Shown: one piece after another, positions 36,148-45,409 of the stretch
Layout of the letters: each line of letters starts with the position of its first letter
Numbering within the stretch: the stretch's first letter is position 1
Assembly (NCBI RefSeq): GCF_014646335.1
Contig: NZ_BMNG01000004.1
Span: 562,638-626,637, forward strand
Source of the DNA: Streptomyces lasiicapitis
Lineage (GTDB): Bacteria; Actinomycetota; Actinomycetes; Streptomycetales; Streptomycetaceae
Direction: 5' to 3'
Length of the DNA stretch: 64,000 bases
Notes under the pieces: generated by a model
The model's database searches: none
The model's input: only the letters and a program-made list of their open reading frames with translations
Told to the model about the DNA's origin: nothing
Position numbers and translations under genes: made by a program

Positions 36148-37221
36148 GTGAACGGTCTCCGTGCGGTTGTCGCCTGTCTTGTGCTCGCCTGTGCCGCGGT
36201 GGTGTCGCCGACCGCGGTCGCGTCACCGGCCGCGGCTGTGAAGCCGAGTTGGTCGGCGGTGCCGGTGCCCGCGGCCACCCCGCCGGTGACCGTGAAGGAT
36301 CTCGCCGCCCGCGGGCCGGGCGAGGCGTGGGCGACCGGGTACGAGCACGCCGCCGACGGACTGCGGCCGATGCTGTACCGGTGGGACGGCAAGGCGTGGA
36401 GCCGGGACACCGCGTTCCCCGGCGCCGGTGAACTGGGCTGGCTCGGCAAGGTGCAGTTCGTCGGCAAGGAGGTGTGGATCTTCCACAACCGCGCGGGCGC
36501 GGGAGAGATCCTGCGCCGGTCGGCGGCGGGGCAGTGGAGCGCCGTCCCGCTGCCGCAGACCCTGTGGACGTACCAGGACTTCACCGCGGTGCCGGGTGGC
36601 GCGTGGGTCGTCGGTGAGGACGAGACCGGCCTGAAGGTGCTGCACTACGACGGTTCCGGCTGGACCACGCAGTCCACCCCGGACGATGTGCTGTACGTGA
36701 TGGGGATCAACGCGCGTACCGCCACCGACGTCTGGGCCTGGGCGGACAAACGCGACGGAGGGTCCGCCGTCCTGCGCTGGGACGGCACGGCGTGGCGGGA
36801 CGCGAACGTGTCGCTGCCGCCCAACAGCAACGTACACACGATCCTGCTCGAACCCTCGGGACGGGCCACGATCGGCGGCAGCCAGTACACCGACGGCGTG
36901 GCCCGCACCTACCTGATGACCTTCAACGGGCAGACCTGGCGCACCAGTTACCCACCCCTTGGCGACACCTACACCGAGGCCATGGTGCGCGGCCCGGACG
37001 GCGCGCTGTGGCTGCCGGTGATCAGCGACCGCGCGTTCCAGTCGAAGTACGCACGGGTCGACGGCAGCCGTACCACCTTCTCCTACGGCCCGAAGCGCAC
37101 GAACGCCATCGACGTCAAACCGCGTGCGCTGGCCAGGGTCGGGTCCGCGCTGCTGTCCTTCGGGACCGTCGAGATCTACGGCACGAAACCGAACCTCATG
37201 AGCGAGCGGCTGGGAGGCTGA
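36148..37221 (+). CDS. Secreted repeat (beta-propeller-like) protein, first of a tandem pair
   Basis: 357 residues from GTG 36148, with a signal peptide NGLRAVVACLVLACAAVV. The mature protein repeats a unit of about 50 residues with W/YRWDGKAWSRD, VLHYDGSGWTTQ, VLRWDGTAWRDA and TFNGQTWRTS, each with an ATDVWAW or GAWVVG strand. This is the look of a six- or seven-bladed beta-propeller. Function unknown. The next gene encodes a paralogue two bases later, so the two are cotranscribed. Confidence 0.8.
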   Translation: MNGLRAVVACLVLACAAVVSPTAVASPAAAVKPSWSAVPVPAATPPVTVKDLAARGPGEAWATGYEHAADGLRPMLYRWDGKAWSRDTAFPGAGELGWLGKVQFVGKEVWIFHNRAGAGEILRRSAAGQWSAVPLPQTLWTYQDFTAVPGGAWVVGEDETGLKVLHYDGSGWTTQSTPDDVLYVMGINARTATDVWAWADKRDGGSAVLRWDGTAWRDANVSLPPNSNVHTILLEPSGRATIGGSQYTDGVARTYLMTFNGQTWRTSYPPLGDTYTEAMVRGPDGALWLPVISDRAFQSKYARVDGSRTTFSYGPKRTNAIDVKPRALARVGSALLSFGTVEIYGTKPNLMSERLGG

Positions 37222-37223
37222 CC

Positions 37224-38393
37224 ATGGCACGCGGACTTCCCATGACACGCGGACTGCCCAGGACGCGAAGACTTCCCCTGGCACGAAGACTTCTCGTCGC
37301 GGCCCTCGCCGTCGCCATGACCCTCGTGGCCGTCATGTCCTCGGCCGCGGCGGAGGCTCCGTCCTGGCAGCACGTCCCGGTCCCGGCGGAGGTGCGCCCG
37401 CAGGCCGGGCTGAACGAGGCCGTGGCGTTCGGTCCCGACCGGGCGTGGGCGGTGGGCGCCGACGCCGTCGGCCGCCAGGCGCCGGGCTTCCCGCTGGTGC
37501 TGCGCTGGGACGGAACCGCGTGGAAGCGCCAGAGCCTGCCCGGGATCCGCTGGCAGGGCGAGCTGCTGTCCATCGCCGCGACCTCACCGACCGCGGTCTG
37601 GGCGGTCGGCCGCGACTCGGCGGGCGGTACCCGTCTGCTCCGCCACGACGGCAAGGCGTGGACCGAGAGCCCGCCGCCGGGCGGAGTCGCGCTGACCAGA
37701 GTCGCCGCGGGCGGCGGGGAGACCTGGCTGATCGGTTCGCGAGCCGGCGCGCAGGTCTTGCTGCGCCGGGACGGGAGCGGCTGGCAGGACATGCCGGTGC
37801 CGCCGGGGTACGTGTACGGGCTGCACGTGAAGGCGGCCGACGACGTCTGGGCCGCGGGCGCAGCCGACTCGGGTGCGGCCGTGTCGCACTGGAACGGGCA
37901 GGCGTGGGAGCAGAAGATCGTGGACGGGTTCCCGCGGTCGGGCGTGAGCAGTGTGCTCGCGGTCTCGCCGACGGAGGTGTGGGCGGGTGGCACGGCCGGG
38001 TTCGTCGGCGGCCCGCCGGGACGGCCGATTCCGCCGCTCCTCGTCCGCTTCGACGGGCAGGCGTGGAGCAAGGTGACCGTGCCCGCCGACTTCGGCTCGA
38101 TCACCTCCCTGGCGCCCGACTCGTCCGGCGGGCTGGGCTGGGTCTCGGTGGCCCGCTCGCTGAAGTGGGCCCCGCCGGGCAGTAATCCGCCGCTCATCCC
38201 CGGGCCGGACTTCCTCGCCTGGAACGGCCAGTCGTTCGCCGAGCACAGTGAACCGGTGGTGGCGGGGGAGGGTGACTCCTCGACGCTGCGGCTTGCGCCG
38301 GTGCCGGGTTCGGAGACGGCGTGGTCGGTGGGACGGGCCGCCGGTCCCGAGGGCACGTTCGCGCCGCGGATCCTGCGGTTCGGGAACAATTAG
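37224..38393 (+). CDS. Secreted repeat (beta-propeller-like) protein, second of the pair
   Basis: 389 residues, ATG 37224 preceded by GGGAGG. The signal peptide n-region is unusually long and made of a fivefold repeat (ARGLP, TRGLP, TRRLP, ARRLL) from an imperfect 15-base DNA repeat; the core is VAALAVAMTLVAVM. The mature part has blades with VLRWDGTAWKR, LLRHDGKAWTES, LLRRDGSGWQDM, VSHWNGQAWEQ and LVRFDGQAWSK, each paired with a strand of the type PTAVWAVGR. Same architecture as the previous gene. Probably extracellular; ligand unknown. Confidence 0.8.
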   Translation: MARGLPMTRGLPRTRRLPLARRLLVAALAVAMTLVAVMSSAAAEAPSWQHVPVPAEVRPQAGLNEAVAFGPDRAWAVGADAVGRQAPGFPLVLRWDGTAWKRQSLPGIRWQGELLSIAATSPTAVWAVGRDSAGGTRLLRHDGKAWTESPPPGGVALTRVAAGGGETWLIGSRAGAQVLLRRDGSGWQDMPVPPGYVYGLHVKAADDVWAAGAADSGAAVSHWNGQAWEQKIVDGFPRSGVSSVLAVSPTEVWAGGTAGFVGGPPGRPIPPLLVRFDGQAWSKVTVPADFGSITSLAPDSSGGLGWVSVARSLKWAPPGSNPPLIPGPDFLAWNGQSFAEHSEPVVAGEGDSSTLRLAPVPGSETAWSVGRAAGPEGTFAPRILRFGNN

Positions 38394-38432
38394 GGGAACG
38401 ACTTCGGGAACAACCTCGGAAACCCAAAGTGG

Positions 38433-39104
38433 TCACCCAGCGCACAACCGGTCCAACGCCGACTGGCTCTCCTCGTCCGCGGCCCGGTAGACCACCAACT
38501 GCTGGTCCGGATCCTGTAGGGGTATCAGCACTTCGAATTCCACCGCGATCTCACCGACGTGAGGGTGCCGCAGCACCTTGCGCCCGCGGCCGTTGACCGT
38601 GATGTCCCGCTCGGCCCACAGCCGCGCGAACTCCTCGTCCCGAGTGGTGAGTTCGGCGATGAGGTCGGTCAGCGCCCGATCCTCCGGATGCGCGGCCCAC
38701 GCGGCACGCAGATGGGCGATGCCCTCCCGTACGACGCGTGCGCGGTCGACGTAGAGCTCACGTATCTCCGGATGGATCAGGCACAGCCACATCGCGTTGC
38801 GCCGCGACGGCGGCAGGGTGTCGAAATCAAGGAGCAGCGTCGCCATTTCGGCGTTCCAGGCCAGGATGTCGTAGCGGTGGTTCATCAGCATGGCCGGCAG
38901 CGGCGACAGGTCGGCGACCAGCCGGGCCAGCGGGGTGCCGCGGTGGTGGCGGGCTTGTCGGCGTTGCGGGGGCGCTGCTGGGCCAGGTTGAAGAGGTAGG
39001 CGCGTTCGTCGGGGGCCAGGCGCAGTGCCTGGGCCAGTGCCTCTACCACGTTCGCCGAGGACCGCAGCCCGCGGCCCTGTTCGAGGCGTACGACGTAGTC
39101 GTTC
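38433..39104 (-). pseudogene. Broken XRE-family regulator with MmyB-type ligand domain
   Basis: Read on the minus strand, the gene begins abruptly inside the HTH domain at NDYVVRLEQGRGLRSS, without the first 50 or so residues. It continues through VVEALAQALRLAPDERAYLF, then shifts frame near 38945. Before the shift it runs into a junk tail; in the other frame TPLARLVADLSPLP joins smoothly to MLMNHRYDILAWN and the whole MmyB-like domain to the stop at 38433. Intact relatives bind DNA and often control a divergent oxidoreductase. Here the 5' end is fused to the truncated aldo-keto reductase at about 39100. Confidence 0.8.
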
Positions 39105-40108
39105 TCACCGCTGGCGCTCGGCGCGGCGACCTTCGGCACCGAATGGGGCTGGGGCGCCGAGCAGGACGAGGCACGCAAGCTGTTCGACCTCTATGTCGAG
39201 CGCGGCGGCAATTTCATCGACACCGCCAGCACCTACACCAATGGCAGCTCCGAGCGCCTGCTTGGCGAATTCACCCGGGAAAACCGCGAAAGCCTGGTCC
39301 TTGCGACGAAATACTCGACGCTGCGCCGGCCCGGTGATCCGAATTCCGGGGGCCCGCACCGCAGGAACCTGTTCGCGTCGGTGGAAGCCAGTCTGCGACG
39401 GCTGAACACGGACTACATCGATCTGCTCTACCTGCACATGTGGGACTTCACGACACCCGTCGAGGAGATCCTGCGGGGCATGGACGATCTGGTCCGGCAG
39501 GGCAAGGTGTTGTACGTGGCGATCTCCAACACCCCGGCCTGGCAGGTGTCGCGCATGCAGGCGATCGCCGACCTGCGCGGCTGGACGCCGCTGGTCGCGC
39601 TGCAGATCGAGTACAACCTGATCGAGCGCACCGGGGAACGCGACCTGATCCCCATGGCACGCGAGCTGGGCCTCGGGGTGATCCCGTGGTCACCGCTGGC
39701 CGGCGGGGTGCTCAGCGGCAAGTACAGCCGCGACGACCTGACCGCGCCGAACGTCGAGGACGGCACCCGCAGGAGCGTCACCGTCGCGGGCGGCGCCCTC
39801 ACCGAACGCAACCTGGCCATCGTGGACGTCGTGAAGGAGGTCGCCACGGAACTGGACCGCACACCCGCCCAGGTCGCGTTGGCCTGGACCCTGCGGAACC
39901 CGGGCGTGACGGCACCCCTCATCGGTGCCCGCACCACCACCCAACTGGAGGGCAACCTCGGCGCCCTGGAGGTCGACTTCACCGCCGCCCAACTGGCCCG
40001 CCTCGACGAGGCAAGCGCGATCGGACTCGGCTCCCGCACGACATGCTCGCCAGCGATGTCGCCCGCACGGTGACGCGCGGCGACCTGAAGGTCGAAACCG
40101 GCCGCTGA
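39099..40108 (+). pseudogene. Broken aldo-keto reductase
   Basis: The frame opens after a stop at 39096 and starts mid-protein at SPLALGAATFGTEWGWGAEQ; the first 12 or so residues and the start codon are absent. It reads on through NFIDTASTYTNGSSE, LATKYS, TDYIDLLYLHMWD, EYNLIERTGERDL and PLIGARTTTQLEGNLGAL. Near 40035 one base is missing, so the proper ending HDMLASDVARTVTRGDLKVE lies in another frame (to 40108). The NADPH-dependent carbonyl reductase fold is clear. Codon third positions in 39180-39330 are less GC-rich than in the neighbours. Loss of the 5' end, promoter and frame argues for a dead gene, though a restart at GTG 39381 is possible. Confidence 0.8.
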
Positions 40109-40126
40109 TACGCCTTCGCCGGCCCC

Positions 40127-40178
40127 CTCAGTACCCGCTGCCCGCTTCAGTACCCGCCGCCCGCCTCAGTACCCGCCC
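40127..40178. repeat. Threefold 17-18 bp repeat over the 3' end of the ROK gene
   Basis: Three copies of TCAGTACCCGC plus a CCGCCCGC-like filler. The copy nearest the ROK gene contains its stop codon (TAC-TGA on the minus strand); the other two lie just beyond it, so the gene end has been duplicated. Confidence 0.6.
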
Positions 40179-41464
40179 CCCGCCACCACCCGGTCCACCT
40201 CCCGCGGCGACAGCGCGTGTTCCACCGCCAGGATGGCCGCGCCGATCGCCGCCGCGTTCTCGCCGGTGCGGCTCGGCTCGATGCGCAGGACGTGGGTGGC
40301 GAGGGGGTGCGAGCGGCGGTAGACCGCTTCGCGTACGCCGGCGAGGAGTTGGTCGTGGACCGCGGCCAGTGCGCCGCCGACGACCACCGTGTCGGGGTTG
40401 AAGAAGTTCACCAGGCCCGCCAGGACCTCGCCCACCGCGCGCCCCGCCTCGCGCACCATGCGGACCGCGTCACGGTGGCCGGATTTCACCAGGCGTACGA
40501 CATCGCTGCCCGAGGTCGCCTCCAGGCCGAGGGCGGAGAGGCGGCGGGCGAGGGCGGCGCCGCCCGCGATCGCCTCCAGGCAGCCGGAGTTGCCGCAGCG
40601 GCAGGGTTCCTCCAGGTCACCGACGCGGATGTGGCCGATGTCGCCCGCGCTGCCCTGTGCGCCGCGGTGCAGGCGGCCGTCCGCGACGATGCCGCAGCCG
40701 ATGCCCGTGCCGACCTTGATGTACAGCAGATAGCGGGTGTCCGGAAACGCGCGGCGCTGTTCGGCGAGGGCCATCACGTTCACGTCGTTGTCGACCAGCG
40801 CGCGCACCCCGAAGCGGTCGGCGAAGAACTCCGGGATCGGGTACTGGTGCCAGCCCGGCATGATGGGCGGGTCGACGGGGCGGCCGGTGGAGAACTCGAC
40901 GGGCCCTGGCACGCCGACGCCGATCGACTGCAGCGTCGCCGGTGTGCGCCCGGTCTCGTCGAGCAGCGCGTGCAGCGTGCGCTCCACATGCCGGAGCACC
41001 GACTGCGGGCCGTCCGCGATCGACAGCGGGTCCTCGCGCAGGGCCAGGGTCTCGCCGCCGATGTCCATGAGGACGACCCGGCAGTGCGACGCGCCCAAGT
41101 CGACGCCCGCCACGGCGTGTTCACGGGTGCGCAGCCGCAATTTGCGCGGCGGCCGGCCGCCCGTCGAGTTGCCGTCGGCCTCCTCCGTCACGAAGCCGTG
41201 CGCGATGAGCGCGTCCACCCGCTGCGAGACCGTCGAGCGCGCGAGCCCCGTGAGCCGGGCGAGGTCCGCCCGGGTCGCCGCGGATCCCGCCCGCAGCAGG
41301 GCGAGGACGTCACCGGGCGAGGAGGCCGCCGGAACGGGCGGCGCGTCCACGGGCGGCAGGGCCGCGGGCGGAAGCGACGCGGAGGGAAGAGCCGCGGGGG
41401 GAAGGGCCGCGGACGGAACGGGGGCTGAGGGAACGGATGCGGGGTGATCCGGCGCTCCAGGCAT
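40166..41464 (-). CDS. ROK-family repressor of the adjacent sugar ABC operon
   Basis: About 432 residues from ATG 41464 (GTG 41473 is also in frame). The first 45 residues are a Pro/Ala/Ser tail built on repeated PPAALP-like units. Then a winged HTH (RADLARLTGLARSTVSQRVDALI), the ROK sugar-kinase-like domain starting AGVDLGASHCRVVLMD, and the zinc motif CRCGNSGCLEAIAGG. Such repressors bind a sugar and leave DNA. It is divergent from the ABC operon and should control it; TTGTAAACAA at 41545-41554 is a possible operator. Confidence 0.88.
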   Translation of the reverse strand: MPGAPDHPASVPSAPVPSAALPPAALPSASLPPAALPPVDAPPVPAASSPGDVLALLRAGSAATRADLARLTGLARSTVSQRVDALIAHGFVTEEADGNSTGGRPPRKLRLRTREHAVAGVDLGASHCRVVLMDIGGETLALREDPLSIADGPQSVLRHVERTLHALLDETGRTPATLQSIGVGVPGPVEFSTGRPVDPPIMPGWHQYPIPEFFADRFGVRALVDNDVNVMALAEQRRAFPDTRYLLYIKVGTGIGCGIVADGRLHRGAQGSAGDIGHIRVGDLEEPCRCGNSGCLEAIAGGAALARRLSALGLEATSGSDVVRLVKSGHRDAVRMVREAGRAVGEVLAGLVNFFNPDTVVVGGALAAVHDQLLAGVREAVYRRSHPLATHVLRIEPSRTGENAAAIGAAILAVEHALSPREVDRVVAGGGY

Positions 41465-41568
41465 GGCAGTCACCCTAGGGACGAGTTTCGCTGCTCACAA
41501 GGCCGATGCTGTTCGATCGTCGACGTAAGTCTCCGTCAAATGCCTTGTAAACAAACGTGCTTGGGCCC

Positions 41569-41597
41569 TTGACAGGTCAAAGCCCTCTCATCACATT
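41569..41597 (+). promoter_or_regulatory. Promoter of the sugar ABC operon
   Basis: TTGACA at 41569-41574, a 17-base spacer, and CACATT at 41592-41597, a good -35 and a moderate -10. TTGT-AA-ACAA lies just upstream at 41545-41554 and could be a ROK operator. Confidence 0.55.
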
Positions 41598-41628
41598 GCT
41601 CTGCAGGCCGCTGCCGAAGGAGCTGAGG

Positions 41629-43245
41629 GTGCAGGCGATGCATGCGAAGCAGGCGACGCACACGATGTTGGCGATGCACGGCGTGTCCAAGAGCTTCCTC
41701 GGCGTGCGCGTTCTGCACGGGGTCTCGCTCGACCTCGCCGCCGGTGAGGTGCACGCCCTGGTCGGGGAGAACGGCGCGGGCAAGTCGACGCTCATGAAGG
41801 TCCTCGCGGGCGAACACGTCCCCGACGAGGGCACCATCACGCTCGACGGAAGGAGCCACCACTTCAGCCATCCCGCACAGGCCCAGGCCGCCGGAATCGG
41901 CATCATCCACCAGGAGTTCGCCCTCCTGGAGCACCGCACGGTCGCCGAGAACGTCTTCCTGGGCCGCGAGCCCACCCGCTACGGCCTCGTCGACCGCCGC
42001 GCGATGGAGGCCCGTACCACCCAACTCCTCACCGAACTCGGAGAGTTGGACATCACGCCACGCACGTACGTGCGGGACCTGTCCGTCGCCCGGCAGCAGA
42101 CCGTCGAGATCGTCAAGGCGCTCGCCTCCGACGTACGCGTCCTCGTGATGGATGAGCCGACCGCGCCGCTCGCCGACCACGAGGCCGGACTGCTGCACGC
42201 GCTGGTCCGCCGCCTGGCCGCCCGCGGCCTCGGCATCCTCTACATCTCGCACCGGCTGCGCGAGGTCTTCGAGCTCTCGCAGCGCGTCACCGTCCTCAAG
42301 GACGGCCGCCACGTGACGACGGTGCGCACGCGGGACACCAGCACCGACGCGATCGTGCGCGCCATGGTGGGCCGGGAGTTGAGCGCCTACTACCCGCCGC
42401 GCGCCCGCCCCGAGGAGGTCGGCGAGACCCGCCTGACCGTGCGCGGCGGCGGCAACACCCGGCTGCGCGGCATCGATCTGACGCTGCGCGCGGGCGAGGT
42501 GACGGGAATCGCGGGGCTCCAGGGATCGGGGCGTACGTCCCTTGCGCGGGCCCTGTTCGGAGCCGCGCCCTTCACCACCGGCACGATGACCGTCGGCGGC
42601 CCGCCCCTGCGGCCCGGCACGCCCCGCCGGGCCATCCGCGCCGGGATCGCGCTCGTCACCGAGGACCGCAAGGCCGAGGGGCTCGCCCTGCGCCAGTCCG
42701 TGCGGGACAACGCCCTTCTGGTCACGCGTGCCGTGCCCGACCGCGAACGGCCGCCAGCGGCACGGGAGTTGACCGCGCTCCTGGAGAGGGTCCGGCTGCA
42801 CGCGCGCGGTGAGGACCAGGAGGCCCGCTATCTCTCCGGCGGCAATCAGCAGAAGGTCGTCATCGCGAAGTGGCTCGCCGCCCGGCCGCGCGTGCTGCTC
42901 TTCGACGAGCCGACCCGCGGCGTCGACGTCGGCGCCAAGGCCGCCATCCACACGCTGGTGCGCGACCTCGCCAAGGAAGGCCTCGCCGTGCTCATCGTCT
43001 CCTCCGAGCTGCCCGAACTCATCGGCATGAGCGACCGGATCCTCGTCATGGCCGAGGGGCGGATCGCCGGGGAACTGCCCGCCGGGGCTTCGGAGGAGGA
43101 CGTCATGCGGCTCGCGACCGCGTCGTCCGACGGGCCCGAGCCACCGCCCTCGACCGACCCGCCGTCCCGGTCCGACCCGCCACCCCCGTCCGCCCAGGCG
43201 CCCCACGAGGGCACTGCCCCCACAGCGCAGGAAGGAGCGGAATGA
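41629..43245 (+). CDS. Sugar ABC transporter, double ATPase subunit
   Basis: Two ABC domains in one chain of about 538 residues, as in RbsA/XylG/MglA. Start GTG 41629 chosen for AAGGAG 6 bases upstream. First domain: Walker A GENGAGKST, signature LSVARQQ, Walker B VLVMDEP. Second domain: the P-loop reads LQGSGRTS, the weak form usual in this family, with a good signature LSGGNQQK and LLFDEPTRG. A Pro/Ser-rich tail follows. It energises import of a pentose/hexose-type sugar with the two permeases and binding protein that follow. The stop overlaps the next start (ATGA). Confidence 0.93.
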   Translation: MQAMHAKQATHTMLAMHGVSKSFLGVRVLHGVSLDLAAGEVHALVGENGAGKSTLMKVLAGEHVPDEGTITLDGRSHHFSHPAQAQAAGIGIIHQEFALLEHRTVAENVFLGREPTRYGLVDRRAMEARTTQLLTELGELDITPRTYVRDLSVARQQTVEIVKALASDVRVLVMDEPTAPLADHEAGLLHALVRRLAARGLGILYISHRLREVFELSQRVTVLKDGRHVTTVRTRDTSTDAIVRAMVGRELSAYYPPRARPEEVGETRLTVRGGGNTRLRGIDLTLRAGEVTGIAGLQGSGRTSLARALFGAAPFTTGTMTVGGPPLRPGTPRRAIRAGIALVTEDRKAEGLALRQSVRDNALLVTRAVPDRERPPAARELTALLERVRLHARGEDQEARYLSGGNQQKVVIAKWLAARPRVLLFDEPTRGVDVGAKAAIHTLVRDLAKEGLAVLIVSSELPELIGMSDRILVMAEGRIAGELPAGASEEDVMRLATASSDGPEPPPSTDPPSRSDPPPPSAQAPHEGTAPTAQEGAE

Positions 43246-44255
43246 CCGGCACCGCCCTCGCCCCCAAGGCCGACCGGGCCCCCGCCAAGACCCGCGCCCC
43301 GCGCGGCCGCTCCCGGCTCGCCGACCCCGCAGTCGGCGTCTGGCTCGCGGCCGCCGCCGTCACCGGCATCGGCTGGATCGTGGTGGCCGCGCGTGGCGGC
43401 GACTTCCTCACGCTCACCAACGTCGTCGGCATCCTGCAGAACAGCGTGGCACTCGGCCTCGTCGCCGTCGGCCAGACCGCTGTCATCCTCACCGGCTCCC
43501 TCGACCTGTCGGTGGCCTACCTCATCAGCCTCGGCACCCTGGTCGCCGCCACCACCATGGAGGACGGCTCCGTGGTCACGGGGGTGCTCGCGGTCCTCGC
43601 GCTGTCCGCGGCCGTCGGGCTCGCCAACGGGCTCATCGTCACCGGCCTGAAGGTCAACGCGTTCATCGCGACGCTCGGCACCGCCTTCATCCTGCGCGGC
43701 TGGATCGAGGAGAACTACACCGGTCCCGCCGGCAAGGTCCCCGCCTCCTTCCAGCACCTCGGCTACGACCGCATGGGGCCGATCCCGGTCTCCCTCTTCC
43801 TGCTCCTCGCCGTCGCCGCCGCGCTCTGGGTCGTCACCCGGCGCACCCGCTTCGGCCATCACCTGTACGCCACCGGCGGCGACGAACACGCCGCCCGCCT
43901 GTCCGGCGTCCGCACCCGCCGCACCGTGATCGCCGCGCACGTCCTGTGCTCGCTGTGCGTGGGCGCGGCCGCCCTGTTCCTCGCGTCCCGCCTGGGCGCC
44001 GGAGCGCCGTGGGCCGGCACCGAGGCGCGCTACGACCTGGAGTCCATCGCGGCCGTCGTGCTCGGCGGCACCGTCCTCGCGGGCGGGCGCGGGGGAGTGG
44101 CCGGCACCCTCGGTGGCGTCCTCGTGCTCGCCGTCCTCGACTCCGTCTTCAACCAGCTCGGCGTCGACCCCTTCTTCAAGAACGTCGTACGCGGCGTCGT
44201 CATCATCGCCGCCGTCGCCCTCTACGCCCGGCGCGGCGCCAGGAGGCCCGCATGA
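43242..44255 (+). CDS. Sugar ABC transporter permease 1
   Basis: 337 residues of the RbsC/XylH family, eight to ten membrane helices. Family hallmarks are the TGSLDLSVAYLISLG loop, NGLIVTGLKVNAFIATLGTAFILRG and the EAA-like ESIAAVVLGGTVLAGGRGG. ATGA overlaps on both sides. It probably pairs with the next permease as a heterodimer, while many relatives use a homodimer. Confidence 0.92.
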   Translation: MTGTALAPKADRAPAKTRAPRGRSRLADPAVGVWLAAAAVTGIGWIVVAARGGDFLTLTNVVGILQNSVALGLVAVGQTAVILTGSLDLSVAYLISLGTLVAATTMEDGSVVTGVLAVLALSAAVGLANGLIVTGLKVNAFIATLGTAFILRGWIEENYTGPAGKVPASFQHLGYDRMGPIPVSLFLLLAVAAALWVVTRRTRFGHHLYATGGDEHAARLSGVRTRRTVIAAHVLCSLCVGAAALFLASRLGAGAPWAGTEARYDLESIAAVVLGGTVLAGGRGGVAGTLGGVLVLAVLDSVFNQLGVDPFFKNVVRGVVIIAAVALYARRGARRPA

Positions 44256-45409
44256 GCACCGGTACGGGAACGAGCCCCGGTACGGATACGGACAAGGCGA
44301 CCGACGCGGCCGAGAGCCGGGCCGCGACGGCGACGACCGCCGCGTACAAGACCATCGCTCGCGGCCTCGGCACGGGCGCCCCCGTCTACGCCCTCCTGAT
44401 CGTGCTGCTCGTCGCGCTCGCCGCGACCGACCCCGGCTTCTACGAACCCGACCGCTTCCTCGCCTTCGTCAAGCGCGCGGCGCCGCTGGTGATCCTCGCC
44501 GCCGGGCAGTACCTGGTGATCGTGTGCGGCGAGTTCGACCTGTCCGTCGGCGCGATCGTCACCGCCGGAGTCGTCGCGACCGCCGAGGTCTACGGCACGT
44601 ACCCCGACGCCCCCTGGCTGCTGATGACCGCAGGGCTGCTGCTCGCGGGTGCCGTGGCGGGACTCGTGAACGGGCTGATCACCACCAGGCTGCGCGTGCC
44701 GTCGTTCATCACCACGCTCGGCATGATGCTGATCCTCGAAGGCGCCGTCTTCTACTGGACCGGCGGCTCCCCGCAGGGTCAACTGCCCCAGGACTTCCGT
44801 CAGGTGGGGCGCGGCACGGCGATGGGCTGGCTGCCGTGGGCGGTGCTCGCCTGCCTGGCCGCCGGTGTGCTCGTGGTGCTCCTGATGCGCTCCGACTTCG
44901 GCCGTACGCTCATCGCGACCGGAGACAGTCAGCGCGCCGCACATCTGGCCGGGGTGCGGGTGCACCGGGCGCGCGTCCTCGCGTTCGTGTTCTCCGGTGT
45001 GGCCGCCGCGCTGGCCGCCGTCCTCGTCGGCGGCTTCTCCGGGGTGTCCGCGCAGGCGGGACGCGGCTACGAGTTCGAGGCGATCACCGCCGTCGTGCTC
45101 GGCGGTGTCGCCCTCGGCGGCGGGCGCGGCAGCGTCGTCGCCGCGATGGCTGGCGCGTTCTCGCTCCAGGCGCTGTTCACCTGGCTCAACCTCCAAGGCG
45201 TGTCAGGGGCGTTGGAGTCCACCGTCCAGGGCGTCATCGTCATCGCCGCCGTCGGGATCGGGGCCGCCGACTTCTCCCGGCTGCGCCGCCGTCGCGCCCG
45301 GCCGCCGGGCGCTCCGCCGGGCTCTACGCCAGGCATCGCATCGGGCACCCCACCGGCCACCCCGTCCGGCACCTCACCCGCCACCCCATCCGGAGGGACA
45401 CCCTCATGA
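44252..45409 (+). CDS. Sugar ABC transporter permease 2
   Basis: 385 residues, same family as permease 1: CGEFDLSVGAIVTAG, NGLITTRLRVPSFITTLGMMLILEG and FEAITAVVLGGVALGGGRGS. A 30-residue hydrophilic N-tail rich in Thr/Ala and a C-tail of Thr/Pro/Ser/Gly repeats are unusual additions, cytoplasmic by prediction. AGGAGG precedes the ATG; the stop overlaps the next gene. Confidence 0.92.
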   Translation: MSTGTGTSPGTDTDKATDAAESRAATATTAAYKTIARGLGTGAPVYALLIVLLVALAATDPGFYEPDRFLAFVKRAAPLVILAAGQYLVIVCGEFDLSVGAIVTAGVVATAEVYGTYPDAPWLLMTAGLLLAGAVAGLVNGLITTRLRVPSFITTLGMMLILEGAVFYWTGGSPQGQLPQDFRQVGRGTAMGWLPWAVLACLAAGVLVVLLMRSDFGRTLIATGDSQRAAHLAGVRVHRARVLAFVFSGVAAALAAVLVGGFSGVSAQAGRGYEFEAITAVVLGGVALGGGRGSVVAAMAGAFSLQALFTWLNLQGVSGALESTVQGVIVIAAVGIGAADFSRLRRRRARPPGAPPGSTPGIASGTPPATPSGTSPATPSGGTPS

